This document shows positions 1 to 8,805 of a stretch of 64,000 nt of DNA, piece by piece. Below the pieces are notes generated by a model. The model had not been told where the DNA came from. It saw nothing but the letters and a program-made list of their open reading frames with translations, and ran no database searches. This DNA comes from Lactiplantibacillus daowaiensis. Its GTDB lineage: Bacteria > Bacillota > Bacilli > Lactobacillales > Lactobacillaceae. The stretch covers positions 1 to 64,000 of the forward strand of contig NZ_BJDJ01000014.1 of the NCBI RefSeq assembly GCF_005405085.1, written 5' to 3'. Position 1 is the stretch's first letter. Each line of letters opens with the position of its first letter. A program made the translations under genes and the position numbers.

Positions 1-60
1 CGTCGAAACTTTGTTCAGTTTTCAAAGGTCTAAATCGTTGGTTGATTTCCTCAACGCAAC
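1..60 (-). promoter_or_regulatory. rRNA operon leader (pre-16S), 16S gene lies off the left edge
   Basis: Read on the minus strand, positions 13-30 give GACCTTTGAAAACTGAAC, the boxA-like pre-16S leader commonly found just upstream of 16S rRNA in lactobacilli. It follows two tandem strong promoters. The mature 16S would begin beyond position 1 and is not in the window. Leader identity rests on recognition of the motif, not on an alignment. Confidence 0.8.
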
Positions 61-66
61 TTAATT

Positions 67-95
67 ATCATAACATCTTAAGTAAATCATGTCAA
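67..95 (-). promoter_or_regulatory. rRNA operon promoter P2
   Basis: The minus strand has TTGACA (90-95), a 17-base spacer and TATGAT (67-72), almost ideal for the housekeeping sigma factor. It is the nearer of two tandem promoters to the pre-16S leader, the usual layout of Gram-positive rrn operons. Confidence 0.88.
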
Positions 96-155
96 CATCT
101 TTTTTCAGAAGCAACAACTCAATTTGTTATGGTTGCCGTTGCGACAACAGAAACT

Positions 156-184
156 ATCTTATCAATTATCGAAGATGTTGTCAA
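156..184 (-). promoter_or_regulatory. rRNA operon promoter P1
   Basis: The minus strand has TTGACA (179-184), a 17-base spacer and TAAGAT (156-161). It lies 89 bases upstream of P2. The stretch from 185 to 391 shows no convincing gene and is the upstream flank of this promoter pair. Confidence 0.85.
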
Positions 185-391
185 CAACTAAACCCATAAA
201 ATTATCATTTAGTTTTAAAAGCTTCAATCATCCCCTGTACTTATCGCTAATCTGTACCAGCCACTGCACCAAACTAGTGTCACCGCCATACCGCTTTCTT
301 CTATATAATGTAGCATCAATTTTGCCATTGCCCAGTAATCCCCTCACGATGACTAACACATTACTTCCTATTAGTGTATACAAATCAAATG

Positions 392-437
392 AAAAAAAGT
401 CCCACTAAGCTGGGCGGCCAGTTTAGTGGGACTTTTT
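392..437 (-). terminator. Intrinsic terminator of the first aldolase operon
   Basis: The arms AAAGTCCCACTAA and TTAGTGGGACTTT enclose a short GC-rich loop. On the minus strand the stem is followed by a T run. It starts seven bases past the stop codon of the aldolase at 444-1409. Confidence 0.9.
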
Positions 438-443
438 ACCTAA

Positions 444-1409
444 TTATTTTTGTGTCACTAAAGTTTCATCTGGTTGTTGATCATAAATAATATGGTCAAC
501 AATGTCACAATCATATGGATAAAGTGGCTTTAAGTGAACTGAGTCGGCAAAATAGAGATCTGCTTTACCATCACTACTGAACAATAGCATCTTTTCACGG
601 ACCACGTCTTTTTGTGCTTCATCCGCATCCGGGGTCATCATCCATGGTTCATAATCGTTTGGACGTTCGATAACCGTATCTTTAATCGTGTGATAAAACG
701 GCATTTTAATATCAGTTGAGATATTCACTTTGGCGATCCCATGCGCAACGGCTTCACGAATTTTGTCGTCAGGATTATTCGAACCACCATGTAAGACTAA
801 TGGCATATGCAAAGCATCGTTTAACGCATCTAAGCGGTCAATCTTAATGTCGTTATCACCACTTGGGTAAGGACCATGCACTGTCCCAATTGCTACGGCT
901 AAGTCATCGACGCCAGTTGCATCAACAAATTGTTTGGCACTTTCTGGATCGGTATAAACACGACCCATATTTTCTGCAGCACTGGCATTACGATTCCCGA
1001 TGCTCCCTAATTCAGCTTCAACGGCAACCCCGATCCGATGGCAAAGGCTAACGGTCTGTTTTGTCACTGCTAAGTTATCTTCAAATGATAATCCAGACGT
1101 ATCGATCATTACTGAATTCATTTGATCGCGCACAGCCCGCATCACATCATTTAAGTCGCGGCCATGATCTAAATGGATCGCCACTGGCACGTTAGCCGTC
1201 AAGGCCATTTCACGGGCATACTTCACAATGCCGCTGCCCATCAAATCATATTCATAAGGATGAATTTGCAAAATAACGGGTGCCCGTAACTCTTCAGCCA
1301 CACTGATAATGTTTTTAACAAATTCACTGTTACCAACATTAAATGCCCCAATTGCGAAGTGATGTTGATATGCTTTATCGACTAAATACTTTGAAGATAC
1401 TAGAACCAT
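444..1409 (-). CDS. Class II ketose-bisphosphate aldolase (FbaA/GatY family)
   Basis: Zinc-dependent aldolase expected to split a ketose phosphate or bisphosphate into DHAP and an aldehyde. The HLDHG block at residues 79-83 carries the catalytic Asp81 and a zinc His82. Glu131/Glu133 lie in VEAELG, and His178 (GTVHG) and His207 (LHGGS) complete the metal site. At 321 residues it has a C-terminal extension of about 40 residues ending in a DQQPDET segment. It is the last gene of an operon after a PRD regulator and a fructose-type EIIABC. By eye about nine in ten residues match the aldolase at 5479-6444. Its real substrate (FBP, tagatose-1,6-bisphosphate or a ketose-1-phosphate) cannot be read from sequence. 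Confidence 0.9.
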   Translation of the reverse strand: MVLVSSKYLVDKAYQHHFAIGAFNVGNSEFVKNIISVAEELRAPVILQIHPYEYDLMGSGIVKYAREMALTANVPVAIHLDHGRDLNDVMRAVRDQMNSVMIDTSGLSFEDNLAVTKQTVSLCHRIGVAVEAELGSIGNRNASAAENMGRVYTDPESAKQFVDATGVDDLAVAIGTVHGPYPSGDNDIKIDRLDALNDALHMPLVLHGGSNNPDDKIREAVAHGIAKVNISTDIKMPFYHTIKDTVIERPNDYEPWMMTPDADEAQKDVVREKMLLFSSDGKADLYFADSVHLKPLYPYDCDIVDHIIYDQQPDETLVTQK

Positions 1410-1444
1410 GATAGAAACTTCCTTTCTGTTTTAACCCGTCAAAT

Positions 1445-3382
1445 TTAGAAAATCGAAACAACTTCTTTGGCATCATCTTTAGCTTTTTTAGCTGGCTCTT
1501 GTGAGACCGCCTTTTTAGTTAAGCCCACAATGAGGCATTCAACCGCCGCGCCGGCTAAAATGCAAACTAAGTAAAGTAACGGTTTATTGATGGCAATTGG
1601 GATAACAAAGATCCCACCGTGTGGCGCTTGTAACGTAATCCCCATCAACATGGAAAGGGCACCCCCAACGCCAGCACCAATAATATTGCCTGGAATCACC
1701 CGCAATGGATCAGAACCAGCAAATGGAATGACCCCTTCAGTAATGAAGCAAGCCCCTAGGATGTAGGCCACTTTACCCGTTTCACGTTCTTGCGCTGAGA
1801 ATTTGTTTTTGAAGAAGGTGGTTGCTAAGCCTAACGCGATTGGTGGAATCATCCCACCACACATAATGGCAGCCATCGGTTCATAAACCCCAGCAGTTAA
1901 CATCTGGATCCCAAATGCATAAGTAATCTTGTTTAATGGCCCACCCATGTCACTAACCAATAAGGCGGCAAGAATAAATCCAACCAGCACGGCATTCGCA
2001 CCGGTCATATGTTGTAGCCAAGCCGTTAATGACTTATTGAAGGAGCTAACTGGCGTGTTAATTAAATAATTGATAATAAAGCTCGTAAAGAATGTCCCTA
2101 GAACCGGGTAGAATAAAACCGGATTGAGGCCTTGTAGTGAGCTTGGCATCTTACCGAAGATTTTCTTTAGCCCCACAACGACATAACCAGCCACGAAACC
2201 AGCGACAACCCCGCCTAAGAAGCCGGAACCACCAGTATAGGCAATCATCCCACCAATCGCACCGGGCGCTAACCCTGGTCGATCAGCGATACTATAAGCC
2301 ACATAACCAGCAAAGATTGGGACCATTAGCCCAAAGGCCGCTTTTGAACCGACCATGTTAAGAAACGCTGCAAAGGCATTATATTGTGAACTAGCCGTAT
2401 TGGCTGATTGAGTCCCAAACATAAAGGAAATCGCCATTAAGATCCCACCAGCAACCACGAATGGCAACATGAAGGAGACCCCATTCATCAAGTGCTTATA
2501 GATACCAAAGCCAATTGACTTAGCACTCGTTCCCTTTGCTGCACTCGCAGTAGCAGTCGGTTGACTGCCACCTTCACTGTGATAAATTGGCGCATCGACC
2601 GCTGATTTAACTAAGTTTTCAGCGTCATTGATCCCAGCTTTCGTTGAAGTTTGTAACACGTGCTTCCCATCAAAGCGAGATAAATCAATCGTTCGGTCAA
2701 CAGCAATCACAACCGCGGTCGCATTTTTGATTTCTTCAGCGGTCAGTTCATTTTCAGTCCCCGATGACCCTTCCGTTTCAATCTTAACGGGAATATTTAA
2801 TTTTTCACCCGCATCCGTCAAGGCCTGCGCTGACATATACGTATGCGCGATCCCAGCTGTACAGGCGGTAACCCCAACGATGGATTGACTCGCTGCACTT
2901 GGTGCCACGGCCGGCTTCGCTGCATCGGCTGCATCAGCTTGTTCTTTATCCGCAATCAGCTGTTCAACGTCATCCGGCGTCCGTGCTAAAATCAAGTTCG
3001 CGCGAAAGACATCATCCATTAGAAACCCTGATAATTTAGATAGCGCTTTCAAATGCTCGTTTGAGGCATTTTCACCAGCGGCAATCAAGAAGAACAGTTG
3101 ACACTCATCGTCACCATATTCAATCCCTGGTAAGGCACGACCAAAGGCAATCGCCGCATTTTTAACATGCTTACTTTTAGCATGCGGAATCGCGATCCCG
3201 TTCCCCACCGCGGTGGAAATTTCATTTTCTCGGGCCCATACATCCGCAGTAAACGCTGCTAAGTCATCAACTTTACCAGCATCATACAGATGCTTAGCTA
3301 ATGCGCTAATGACATCTTTCTTTTCGGTTCCGGTTAGGTTTAAGTCGATCGTATCCGTTGTTAATAATTCCGAAATCTTCAT
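1445..3382 (-). CDS. PTS fructose-family EIIABC permease
   Basis: Imports and phosphorylates a ketose or related sugar at the membrane. Domain order is EIIA (about 1-145, phospho-His67 in AIPHAKS), a low-complexity Ala/Asp/Pro linker, EIIB (about 167-265, phospho-Cys174 in TACTAGIAHT) and a hydrophobic EIIC from about residue 290. The length of 645 suits a full three-domain FruA-like protein. It sits 30 bases after the PRD regulator and 35 bases before the aldolase. No 1-phosphofructokinase is in the operon, which is unusual for a fructose EII and suggests a substrate other than fructose. The ribosome site GAGAGGAGTG supports the start. Confidence 0.92.
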   Translation of the reverse strand: MKISELLTTDTIDLNLTGTEKKDVISALAKHLYDAGKVDDLAAFTADVWARENEISTAVGNGIAIPHAKSKHVKNAAIAFGRALPGIEYGDDECQLFFLIAAGENASNEHLKALSKLSGFLMDDVFRANLILARTPDDVEQLIADKEQADAADAAKPAVAPSAASQSIVGVTACTAGIAHTYMSAQALTDAGEKLNIPVKIETEGSSGTENELTAEEIKNATAVVIAVDRTIDLSRFDGKHVLQTSTKAGINDAENLVKSAVDAPIYHSEGGSQPTATASAAKGTSAKSIGFGIYKHLMNGVSFMLPFVVAGGILMAISFMFGTQSANTASSQYNAFAAFLNMVGSKAAFGLMVPIFAGYVAYSIADRPGLAPGAIGGMIAYTGGSGFLGGVVAGFVAGYVVVGLKKIFGKMPSSLQGLNPVLFYPVLGTFFTSFIINYLINTPVSSFNKSLTAWLQHMTGANAVLVGFILAALLVSDMGGPLNKITYAFGIQMLTAGVYEPMAAIMCGGMIPPIALGLATTFFKNKFSAQERETGKVAYILGACFITEGVIPFAGSDPLRVIPGNIIGAGVGGALSMLMGITLQAPHGGIFVIPIAINKPLLYLVCILAGAAVECLIVGLTKKAVSQEPAKKAKDDAKEVVSIF

Positions 3383-3411
3383 TTAAGTCACTCCTCTCGG
3401 TACTTCATCGT

Positions 3412-5277
3412 TCAATTAGTGTTCACCACTAAGTCGATAAAGTCATCGACACTGTTAATTTCTGATAATAAATCTGGAATCTGATCATTAGTAACCACCC
3501 GTTGTAGTTCATCAAAGACTAAGGCATAACGTGATAATTGCTCTTGCGTTGGAATAACGACGATTACTAACTTGACTAGATGTTCATCCCACTTCATCGG
3601 CTCATCTAAAACAACAATTCCTAGCTCAAACTCTGGTACATCCGGAATTTGCATCGGATGCGGAATCGCGGCAAAATTACCGGTTTCAGTCGATGATAAT
3701 TGTTCGCGATGCATGATATTGTCATACAGCTCTGGTAGGCCCATATCCGTTAAGACGGTCTCAATCAGACTCGCTTTATCTTTGAACTTGCCGTGAATCA
3801 GCTGACTGCCTTGTAAGACTTGGCGTAAAATCACTTGACTGATCTGCTTTTGCAACTTGTGATTGTCTTGTGCATTCAACCAGTCACTCACATAAATCAC
3901 CGGATAATCACTTTCGACGACGGCTTCATTTGCTGCTACGATAAAGGCAACCTGCTTGATTTCAGTGACCTGCTTGGCGGAAACAATCATGGTGACTTGG
4001 ACATTATCGAAAACTTCTTCGATCCGGCTCGCTAACAATTGCCCTGAAACAGGACGCCGGGCATAAACCACGGCAATATTTAAAGCCCGTTGATGATTCC
4101 GTTCCAAGAAGGCGGCAAAGTGTAACGCGTAGTAGCCAATCTCGTTATCTGGAATTTTAAGATTCAGTGATTCAATCAAAGCACTGGCAAAGTCCACGGC
4201 ATATTGATAAGCCAAGATATAGTCAGTCTTGATATGATGCAAATACGAGTTTTCAATATAGAACTGATATTCCAATGGAAACAAATCGCGTGACGTATGC
4301 AGGAGTAAGTCTGTAAATAACTTCCGGTCTTGCAAGAACGGTTGGTGATAAACCGTGGCTAGCTGTGTCAACGCTTGATTAATTGATTCAGCTAATTGCG
4401 GGTTAACGTTTTGGTCATCAGGATCAAAAATAATATCGTTGGTCAATAATTGCTGACTGACTAATAACCAAGCAAAACTCCAAACTTCATTTTCACAAGG
4501 CGCCACACTACCCAACATGCGCTTGCCTTGATCCAACACATGCCGCGCATAATGTAAGGTCTCAGCAGTTAACTGATGGCTTTGTTGTAAATCATGATTC
4601 AACCACTGGCCAACATTGTCACGATAAGCGGCGATAATAATGAAACTAGCAATTGGCTTAATCAATTCCGGTGTTGGCTTGATGTTCTTTTGCACAAATT
4701 GATTTTTTAAGAACTCGATCAACACATGAATCTCCGCATGATTCGTCCACTTTTCAAAGTAGTAATTGTACTCACGCTCTAATTGACTAAATGTGGCAAT
4801 CTTCGGATTAAAGAAACTATCAAGTAAAAATCGCACCGCCAATTCATCACCAGAAAGACTGACGCCCTTAAAAATAACGGCCTGTAAATCGACGGTTCGC
4901 TTCTCTTCATGTATCAACTCCTGAATCCGATAAATATCGGCTCGAATCGTTGGTGAAGAGTAATGCAATTCACGTGCCAATTCCTCATATGAGACATAGT
5001 CTGTCCGGGTCATCAGATACTTCACGATAAAGAATGCCCGTTGTTCAAATTCTAATTGGCCAGTCTCCGTAATATCAGTAATCTTACCTTGAATAAAATA
5101 ACCGTGGTCAGGACTAGCAACAATCTGTGCACCTTTTAAATAATTGCCATTCAAATCTTTAACATAATTGCGAACCGAACGGGTTGTCACCCCTAAATTA
5201 TCGGCTAATTGTTTACCAGCAATTCCTTCACGGTGATTTTCCAAAAGAATTAATAACTTGGCATAGCGTTCTTTCAT
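3412..5277 (-). CDS. PRD-domain transcriptional regulator with EIIB/EIIA-like modules (BglG/MtlR type)
   Basis: Likely PTS-controlled activator of the operon that it heads. The N-terminus has a helix-turn-helix (KQLADNLGVTTRSVRNY) and a second DeoR/Mga-like winged helix. PRD repeats follow in the middle, then an EIIB-like segment around the VYARRPVSG stretch and a C-terminal EIIA-2 domain with the His motif AIPHPMQIP. At 621 residues it has the standard MtlR-type length. The upstream promoter overlaps a perfect cre site, so it should be under CcpA. AGAGGAGG precedes the ATG. Confidence 0.88.
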   Translation of the reverse strand: MKERYAKLLILLENHREGIAGKQLADNLGVTTRSVRNYVKDLNGNYLKGAQIVASPDHGYFIQGKITDITETGQLEFEQRAFFIVKYLMTRTDYVSYEELARELHYSSPTIRADIYRIQELIHEEKRTVDLQAVIFKGVSLSGDELAVRFLLDSFFNPKIATFSQLEREYNYYFEKWTNHAEIHVLIEFLKNQFVQKNIKPTPELIKPIASFIIIAAYRDNVGQWLNHDLQQSHQLTAETLHYARHVLDQGKRMLGSVAPCENEVWSFAWLLVSQQLLTNDIIFDPDDQNVNPQLAESINQALTQLATVYHQPFLQDRKLFTDLLLHTSRDLFPLEYQFYIENSYLHHIKTDYILAYQYAVDFASALIESLNLKIPDNEIGYYALHFAAFLERNHQRALNIAVVYARRPVSGQLLASRIEEVFDNVQVTMIVSAKQVTEIKQVAFIVAANEAVVESDYPVIYVSDWLNAQDNHKLQKQISQVILRQVLQGSQLIHGKFKDKASLIETVLTDMGLPELYDNIMHREQLSSTETGNFAAIPHPMQIPDVPEFELGIVVLDEPMKWDEHLVKLVIVVIPTQEQLSRYALVFDELQRVVTNDQIPDLLSEINSVDDFIDLVVNTN

Positions 5278-5334
5278 GGTTGAACCTCCTCTCTGTATCG
5301 AGTTGGCAAACTTGTTATCTTCTTTACAAGTACT

Positions 5335-5363
5335 AGATTACCTGATTTTGTAACCGCTAACAA
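5335..5363 (-). promoter_or_regulatory. Promoter of operon 1 overlapped by a cre site
   Basis: On the minus strand TTGTTA (5358-5363), 17 bases and TAATCT (5335-5340) form a plausible promoter. TGTAACCGCTAACA at 5349-5362 matches the cre consensus TGWAANCGNTNWCA at every position and covers the -35 region. This fits repression by CcpA-HPr(Ser-P). Confidence 0.75.
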
Positions 5364-5424
5364 ATCCATCTTCTTTCCGCTTCACTGCGGAAATTAATTT
5401 GCCAAGGCAATTTCCCAAAACAAA

Positions 5425-5467
5425 CAAAAAATAGCATAACCTGGCAAAATTTTACCAAGTTATACTA
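5425..5467 (-). terminator. Terminator of the sor operon
   Basis: The 18-base arms (5432-5449 and 5450-5467) pair completely only in the minus-strand RNA, where three positions become G-U pairs. A run of six U follows. That assigns it to the sorbose operon ending at 5479. Confidence 0.88.
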
Positions 5468-5478
5468 TTCATAAGTCA

Positions 5479-6444
5479 CTATTTAGAACTAGTTAAGGTT
5501 TCATCGGGTTGTTGGTCATAAATAATATGATCAACGATATCACAATCGTAAGGATAAAGCGGCTTTAGACAATCTGTATCCTCAAAATAAAGTGACGCTT
5601 TACCATCGCTACTAAATAATTGCATTTTTTCACGAACAACTGCCTTTTGAGCTTCATCAGCTTCAGGCGTCATCAACCACGGTTCGTAATCATTCGGTCG
5701 TGCTAGCACCGTATCTTTAATGACATGATAAAACGGCATTTTAATGTCTGTTGAGATATTAACTTTAGCGATCCCATGCGCTATCGCTTCACGAATCTTT
5801 GCGTCTGGATTATTAGAACCTCCGTGCAATACAAGTGGTAGTTGCAGCACATCATTTAGTGCATCTAAGCGATCAATTTTAATATCGTTTTCACCACTAG
5901 GATATGGCCCATGCACCGTTCCAATGGCTACTGCTAAGTCATCTACCCCAGTAGCTTCAACAAACTGTTTAGCACTAATTGGATCGGTATAAACGCGTCC
6001 CATATTTTCAGCTGCACTCGCGTTTCGATTGCCAATACTTCCCAACTCTGCTTCAACTGCTACCCCAATTCGGTGACATAAATCGACGGTTTGTTTTGTA
6101 GCAGCCATATTATCTCCAAAAGATAGACCAGAAGTATCAATCATGACCGAATTCATTTGATCACGAACCGCTCGCATGACGTCATTTAAGTCCCGGCCAT
6201 GATCCAAGTGAATCGCGACTGGTACCGTCGCCGTTAAAGCAACTTCACGTACATATTTAACAATCTCGCTGCCCATCAGATCGTATTCATACGGATGAAT
6301 TTGTAAAATAACCGGGGCTTGCAATGCTTCAGCCACACTAATAATATTTTTAACAAATTCACTGTTACCAACGTTAAATGCACCGATTGCAAAATGATGC
6401 TGATATGCTTTATCAACTAAATACTTCGATGATACTAGAACCAT
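5479..6444 (-). CDS. sorG: Class II fructose-bisphosphate aldolase of the sorbose operon
   Basis: Last gene of a cluster that matches the L. casei sorFABCDG order, where SorG is an FBP aldolase. It completes L-sorbose breakdown after fructose-6-phosphate has become FBP. It has the same HLDHG, VEAELG, GTVHG and LHGGS active-site blocks and the same C-terminal extension as the aldolase at 444-1409. The frame is open up to 6516, but GAGGTG lies just before the ATG at 6444 and the protein then begins MVLVSS exactly like its paralogue. The extra 24 residues belong to the overlapping small gene upstream. Gene conversion between the two copies is possible. Confidence 0.88.
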   Translation of the reverse strand: MVLVSSKYLVDKAYQHHFAIGAFNVGNSEFVKNIISVAEALQAPVILQIHPYEYDLMGSEIVKYVREVALTATVPVAIHLDHGRDLNDVMRAVRDQMNSVMIDTSGLSFGDNMAATKQTVDLCHRIGVAVEAELGSIGNRNASAAENMGRVYTDPISAKQFVEATGVDDLAVAIGTVHGPYPSGENDIKIDRLDALNDVLQLPLVLHGGSNNPDAKIREAIAHGIAKVNISTDIKMPFYHVIKDTVLARPNDYEPWLMTPEADEAQKAVVREKMQLFSSDGKASLYFEDTDCLKPLYPYDCDIVDHIIYDQQPDETLTSSK

Positions 6445-6454
6445 ACTAAACACC

Positions 6455-6613
6455 TCAATATGAAAGAAATGGAAAAGCATGAATGGCCAATAGAATAATA
6501 AAGATGCCCATACCAACGCTCAATGCATCAGTCTTACCACGTTTCTTCTTACTCAGATAACCCGCAAAAATAAGTAAGATACCAATCATAATGGCAAATG
6601 TACTTTCACCCAT
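6455..6613 (-). CDS. Small 52-residue membrane protein within the sor operon
   Basis: Too short for most gene callers, and previously hidden in a different frame of the sorG extension. The ATG at 6613 follows AAGGAGG at eight bases (an ATG six bases earlier is too close to the ribosome site). The product starts MGESTFAIMIGILLIFAGYL, has a basic turn (SKKKRGK) and a second hydrophobic stretch (about 31-50). It therefore looks like a two-helix hairpin membrane protein with a cytoplasmic basic loop. It sits between the EIID gene and sorG in a tight operon, which suggests a role with the sorbose PTS. I do not recognise a family. Confidence 0.7.
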   Translation of the reverse strand: MGESTFAIMIGILLIFAGYLSKKKRGKTDALSVGMGIFIILLAIHAFPFLSY

Positions 6614-6636
6614 GTTCATGCCCTCCTTAAAGATTA

Positions 6637-7482
6637 TTATTTAAGCCAACCTAAGCCATAGCCAAGAATCCCAACGCCGAAAAGGGCAAAAATCAAAATA
6701 ATTGGATTAACTTTTTTACGTAATAAATACATCATTAATAAGGTCAGGCCTAATGCTGGCAAGCCTGGACACAATTCATCAAGAATCGTTTGAACAGTTG
6801 TCACAACTTCCTTACCACCATTTTGTGTTTTTGAAACAACTAATGGGATATTGATTGTTGTCCACTTCGTAACCAATACACCCATAACAAAAAGGCCTAA
6901 GACTGTTGCCCCTTCTGTTAATTTAGGTAATAGGTTACCAGACACATCTTTCACTAAGGCCAAGCCGCGATTTAAGCCTAGTTTTAATCCATACCACTTC
7001 AATGCCAAGCGAATCGCATTGAATGCAAAGAAGAAAAGGAATGGTCCCATCCAAGATCCCTTGACAGCCAATGAGGCCCCTAAAGCTGCTAAAATCGGCC
7101 GTAATGTACCCCACATTACTGGATCGCCGACCCCCGCCAAGGGGCCCATTAACCCAACTTTAAAGCTTTGAATCGTCCCAGCATCAATATTTTCCCCTTG
7201 CGCTTTACCTTCTTCTAACGCCATCGTGACCCCGACAATTGGCCCGCAAACTCCAGGCGTTACGTTAAAGAATGTTAAATGTCGTTTTAGGGCTTCTGCT
7301 TGATCTTCTTTAGTTTTATAAACCCGTCGAATCGTTGGAATCATATCAACACAAAAAGCTAATCCATGGATTGTTTCATAGTTAAATGAGGCCTGTTGAA
7401 AGTTTTCAAATACAAAAGTTTGGAAAATATCTCGCTTAGTTAACGTACTGACAATTTCTTCAGCTGAACTCATACCATTCAC
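6637..7482 (-). CDS. sorD: PTS sorbose/mannose-family EIID
   Basis: Membrane component that forms the sugar channel with EIIC. The N-terminus (KRDIFQTFVFENFQQASFNYE) and the blocks GVTMALEEGKA and GLMGPLAGVGDP are typical of mannose-family EIID. Several hydrophobic segments end in a C-terminal membrane anchor. At 281 residues it is full length. The gene follows EIIC by four bases and precedes the small membrane protein. Confidence 0.9.
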   Translation of the reverse strand: MNGMSSAEEIVSTLTKRDIFQTFVFENFQQASFNYETIHGLAFCVDMIPTIRRVYKTKEDQAEALKRHLTFFNVTPGVCGPIVGVTMALEEGKAQGENIDAGTIQSFKVGLMGPLAGVGDPVMWGTLRPILAALGASLAVKGSWMGPFLFFFAFNAIRLALKWYGLKLGLNRGLALVKDVSGNLLPKLTEGATVLGLFVMGVLVTKWTTINIPLVVSKTQNGGKEVVTTVQTILDELCPGLPALGLTLLMMYLLRKKVNPIILIFALFGVGILGYGLGWLK

Positions 7483-7486
7483 CCCT

Positions 7487-8299
7487 CTAGTCTTCTAGTT
7501 CATCTTCGGCTAAATCTTCACTCACAGCTGCTGAATTGGCCGGCGCAGCGACTGGTTGCTTACTAAATTTAGGATTTAATTGCACATAAACTAACGCCAT
7601 AATTAAGCCAACACCACCAAAAGCTAATAAACTCAGCTTCAAGTAACCGCCTAAAATAAACCCTAAGTAGAAGAATGGCATTAAGTATTTAACACTCATC
7701 ATATTCATAACCATTGCATATCCAACAACCACGATGAAACCACCAGCGACTGTTAAGCCACCTGTAACAACATCTGGCAAAGCATTTAGCATTGATTGAA
7801 CCATGGTTGGACTGACAAAGATAGCAACTAATGTTGTTGGAATCGATACCCGAAGTGCTTGCACAAATAGCGCCGAAAAGTGCAACCACTCAATTGCCCT
7901 GAAATTGGCTTTTTCCGCCTGTCGATTAGCTGCATGTTGAAAAGCAACTGTAATTGTCCGTGCAAAGACGGTTAAAACTTGGCCAGCAGCGGCAACTGGT
8001 AACGCAATTGCAATCCCTTTTTGAATACTTTGGCTACCCACAATCACCAGAATCGTCGAAATCGTACTTGCCAACGCTGAATCTGGAGACTGAGCAGCAC
8101 CAATGTTCATCCAACCTAAAGCAATTAATTCCAGCGTACCACCCAAAATAATCCCTTTGACTGGATCGCCCAAAATCAAACCAGTAATGCTACAAGCAAT
8201 TAAAGGACGGTGTGTTTGAAACTCATCCAACACACTACCAGCACCAGTAATTGAAGACCAAATAAAAATTAGGATTAGTTGAAAAATTGTAATTTTCAT
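7487..8299 (-). CDS. sorC: PTS sorbose/mannose-family EIIC
   Basis: Polytopic membrane protein of 270 residues. It contains the family blocks PLIACSITGLILGDPVKGIILGG (residues around 31-53) and TLELIALGWMNIGAAQSPD. It acts with EIID as permease, probably for L-sorbose given the sorE/sorF/sorG context. The acidic tail (EDLAEDELED) is unusual but harmless. The start is supported by AAAGAGGTAAG. Confidence 0.9.
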   Translation of the reverse strand: MKITIFQLILIFIWSSITGAGSVLDEFQTHRPLIACSITGLILGDPVKGIILGGTLELIALGWMNIGAAQSPDSALASTISTILVIVGSQSIQKGIAIALPVAAAGQVLTVFARTITVAFQHAANRQAEKANFRAIEWLHFSALFVQALRVSIPTTLVAIFVSPTMVQSMLNALPDVVTGGLTVAGGFIVVVGYAMVMNMMSVKYLMPFFYLGFILGGYLKLSLLAFGGVGLIMALVYVQLNPKFSKQPVAAPANSAAVSEDLAEDELED

Positions 8300-8313
8300 A
8301 ATAGCTTACCTCT

Positions 8314-8805
8314 TTATTTATTGAAGGTTTCGTCAATTTTCTTCAAGATATCAGTATGTGGATCGGTTTTAACAACTTGTAAATCTAGTTTCACACCCAA
8401 TTGTCCTAATTGACGAAAGGCGTCAACATCAGTTTGCGTTAATGATACTGATTTGGTAATTTGAGTCCGGCCCTCTGAGTATTGTATTCCACCAATATTC
8501 AAGGTTTCTAGTGGAACACCACCTTGAACGAGTGCTAAAACTTCACTCGGATTTGTAAATAAGTAAAAGACTTTATCATTTTGATACTTCGGGTTGTTAA
8601 AGACGGCAATCGCCTTAGGGACATCAACAATATTCACTTTCATACCGGGAGGACAAGCTTGTTTTAGCAAAGTCTTACGAATCGTATCCTTAAAAACATC
8701 GCTACTAACAATAATAATCCGATCAGCATGTGATTCCTTTGACCAAACAGTTGTTACTTGACCATGAATTAACCGATCATCAATTCTCGCTAACGTAATA
8801 ATCAT
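8314..8805 (-). CDS. sorB: PTS sorbose/mannose-family EIIB
   Basis: Cytoplasmic phosphocarrier of 163 residues. ARIDDRLIHGQV near the N-terminus contains the phospho-His (about residue 14) that takes phosphate from EIIA and passes it to the sugar. Its start codon overlaps the stop of sorA (TAATG), indicating translational coupling. Confidence 0.92.
   Translation of the reverse strand: MIITLARIDDRLIHGQVTTVWSKESHADRIIIVSSDVFKDTIRKTLLKQACPPGMKVNIVDVPKAIAVFNNPKYQNDKVFYLFTNPSEVLALVQGGVPLETLNIGGIQYSEGRTQITKSVSLTQTDVDAFRQLGQLGVKLDLQVVKTDPHTDILKKIDETFNK

Noticed and set aside
124..408. Open plus-strand frame of 94 codons
   Set aside because: It runs through the rRNA promoters and into the terminator hairpin, has no ribosome site and no recognisable protein features.
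6445..6516. Longer N-terminus for the sorG aldolase
   Set aside because: The added residues are hydrophobic out-of-frame reading of the small membrane protein gene; the paralogue and the ribosome site both place the start at 6444.
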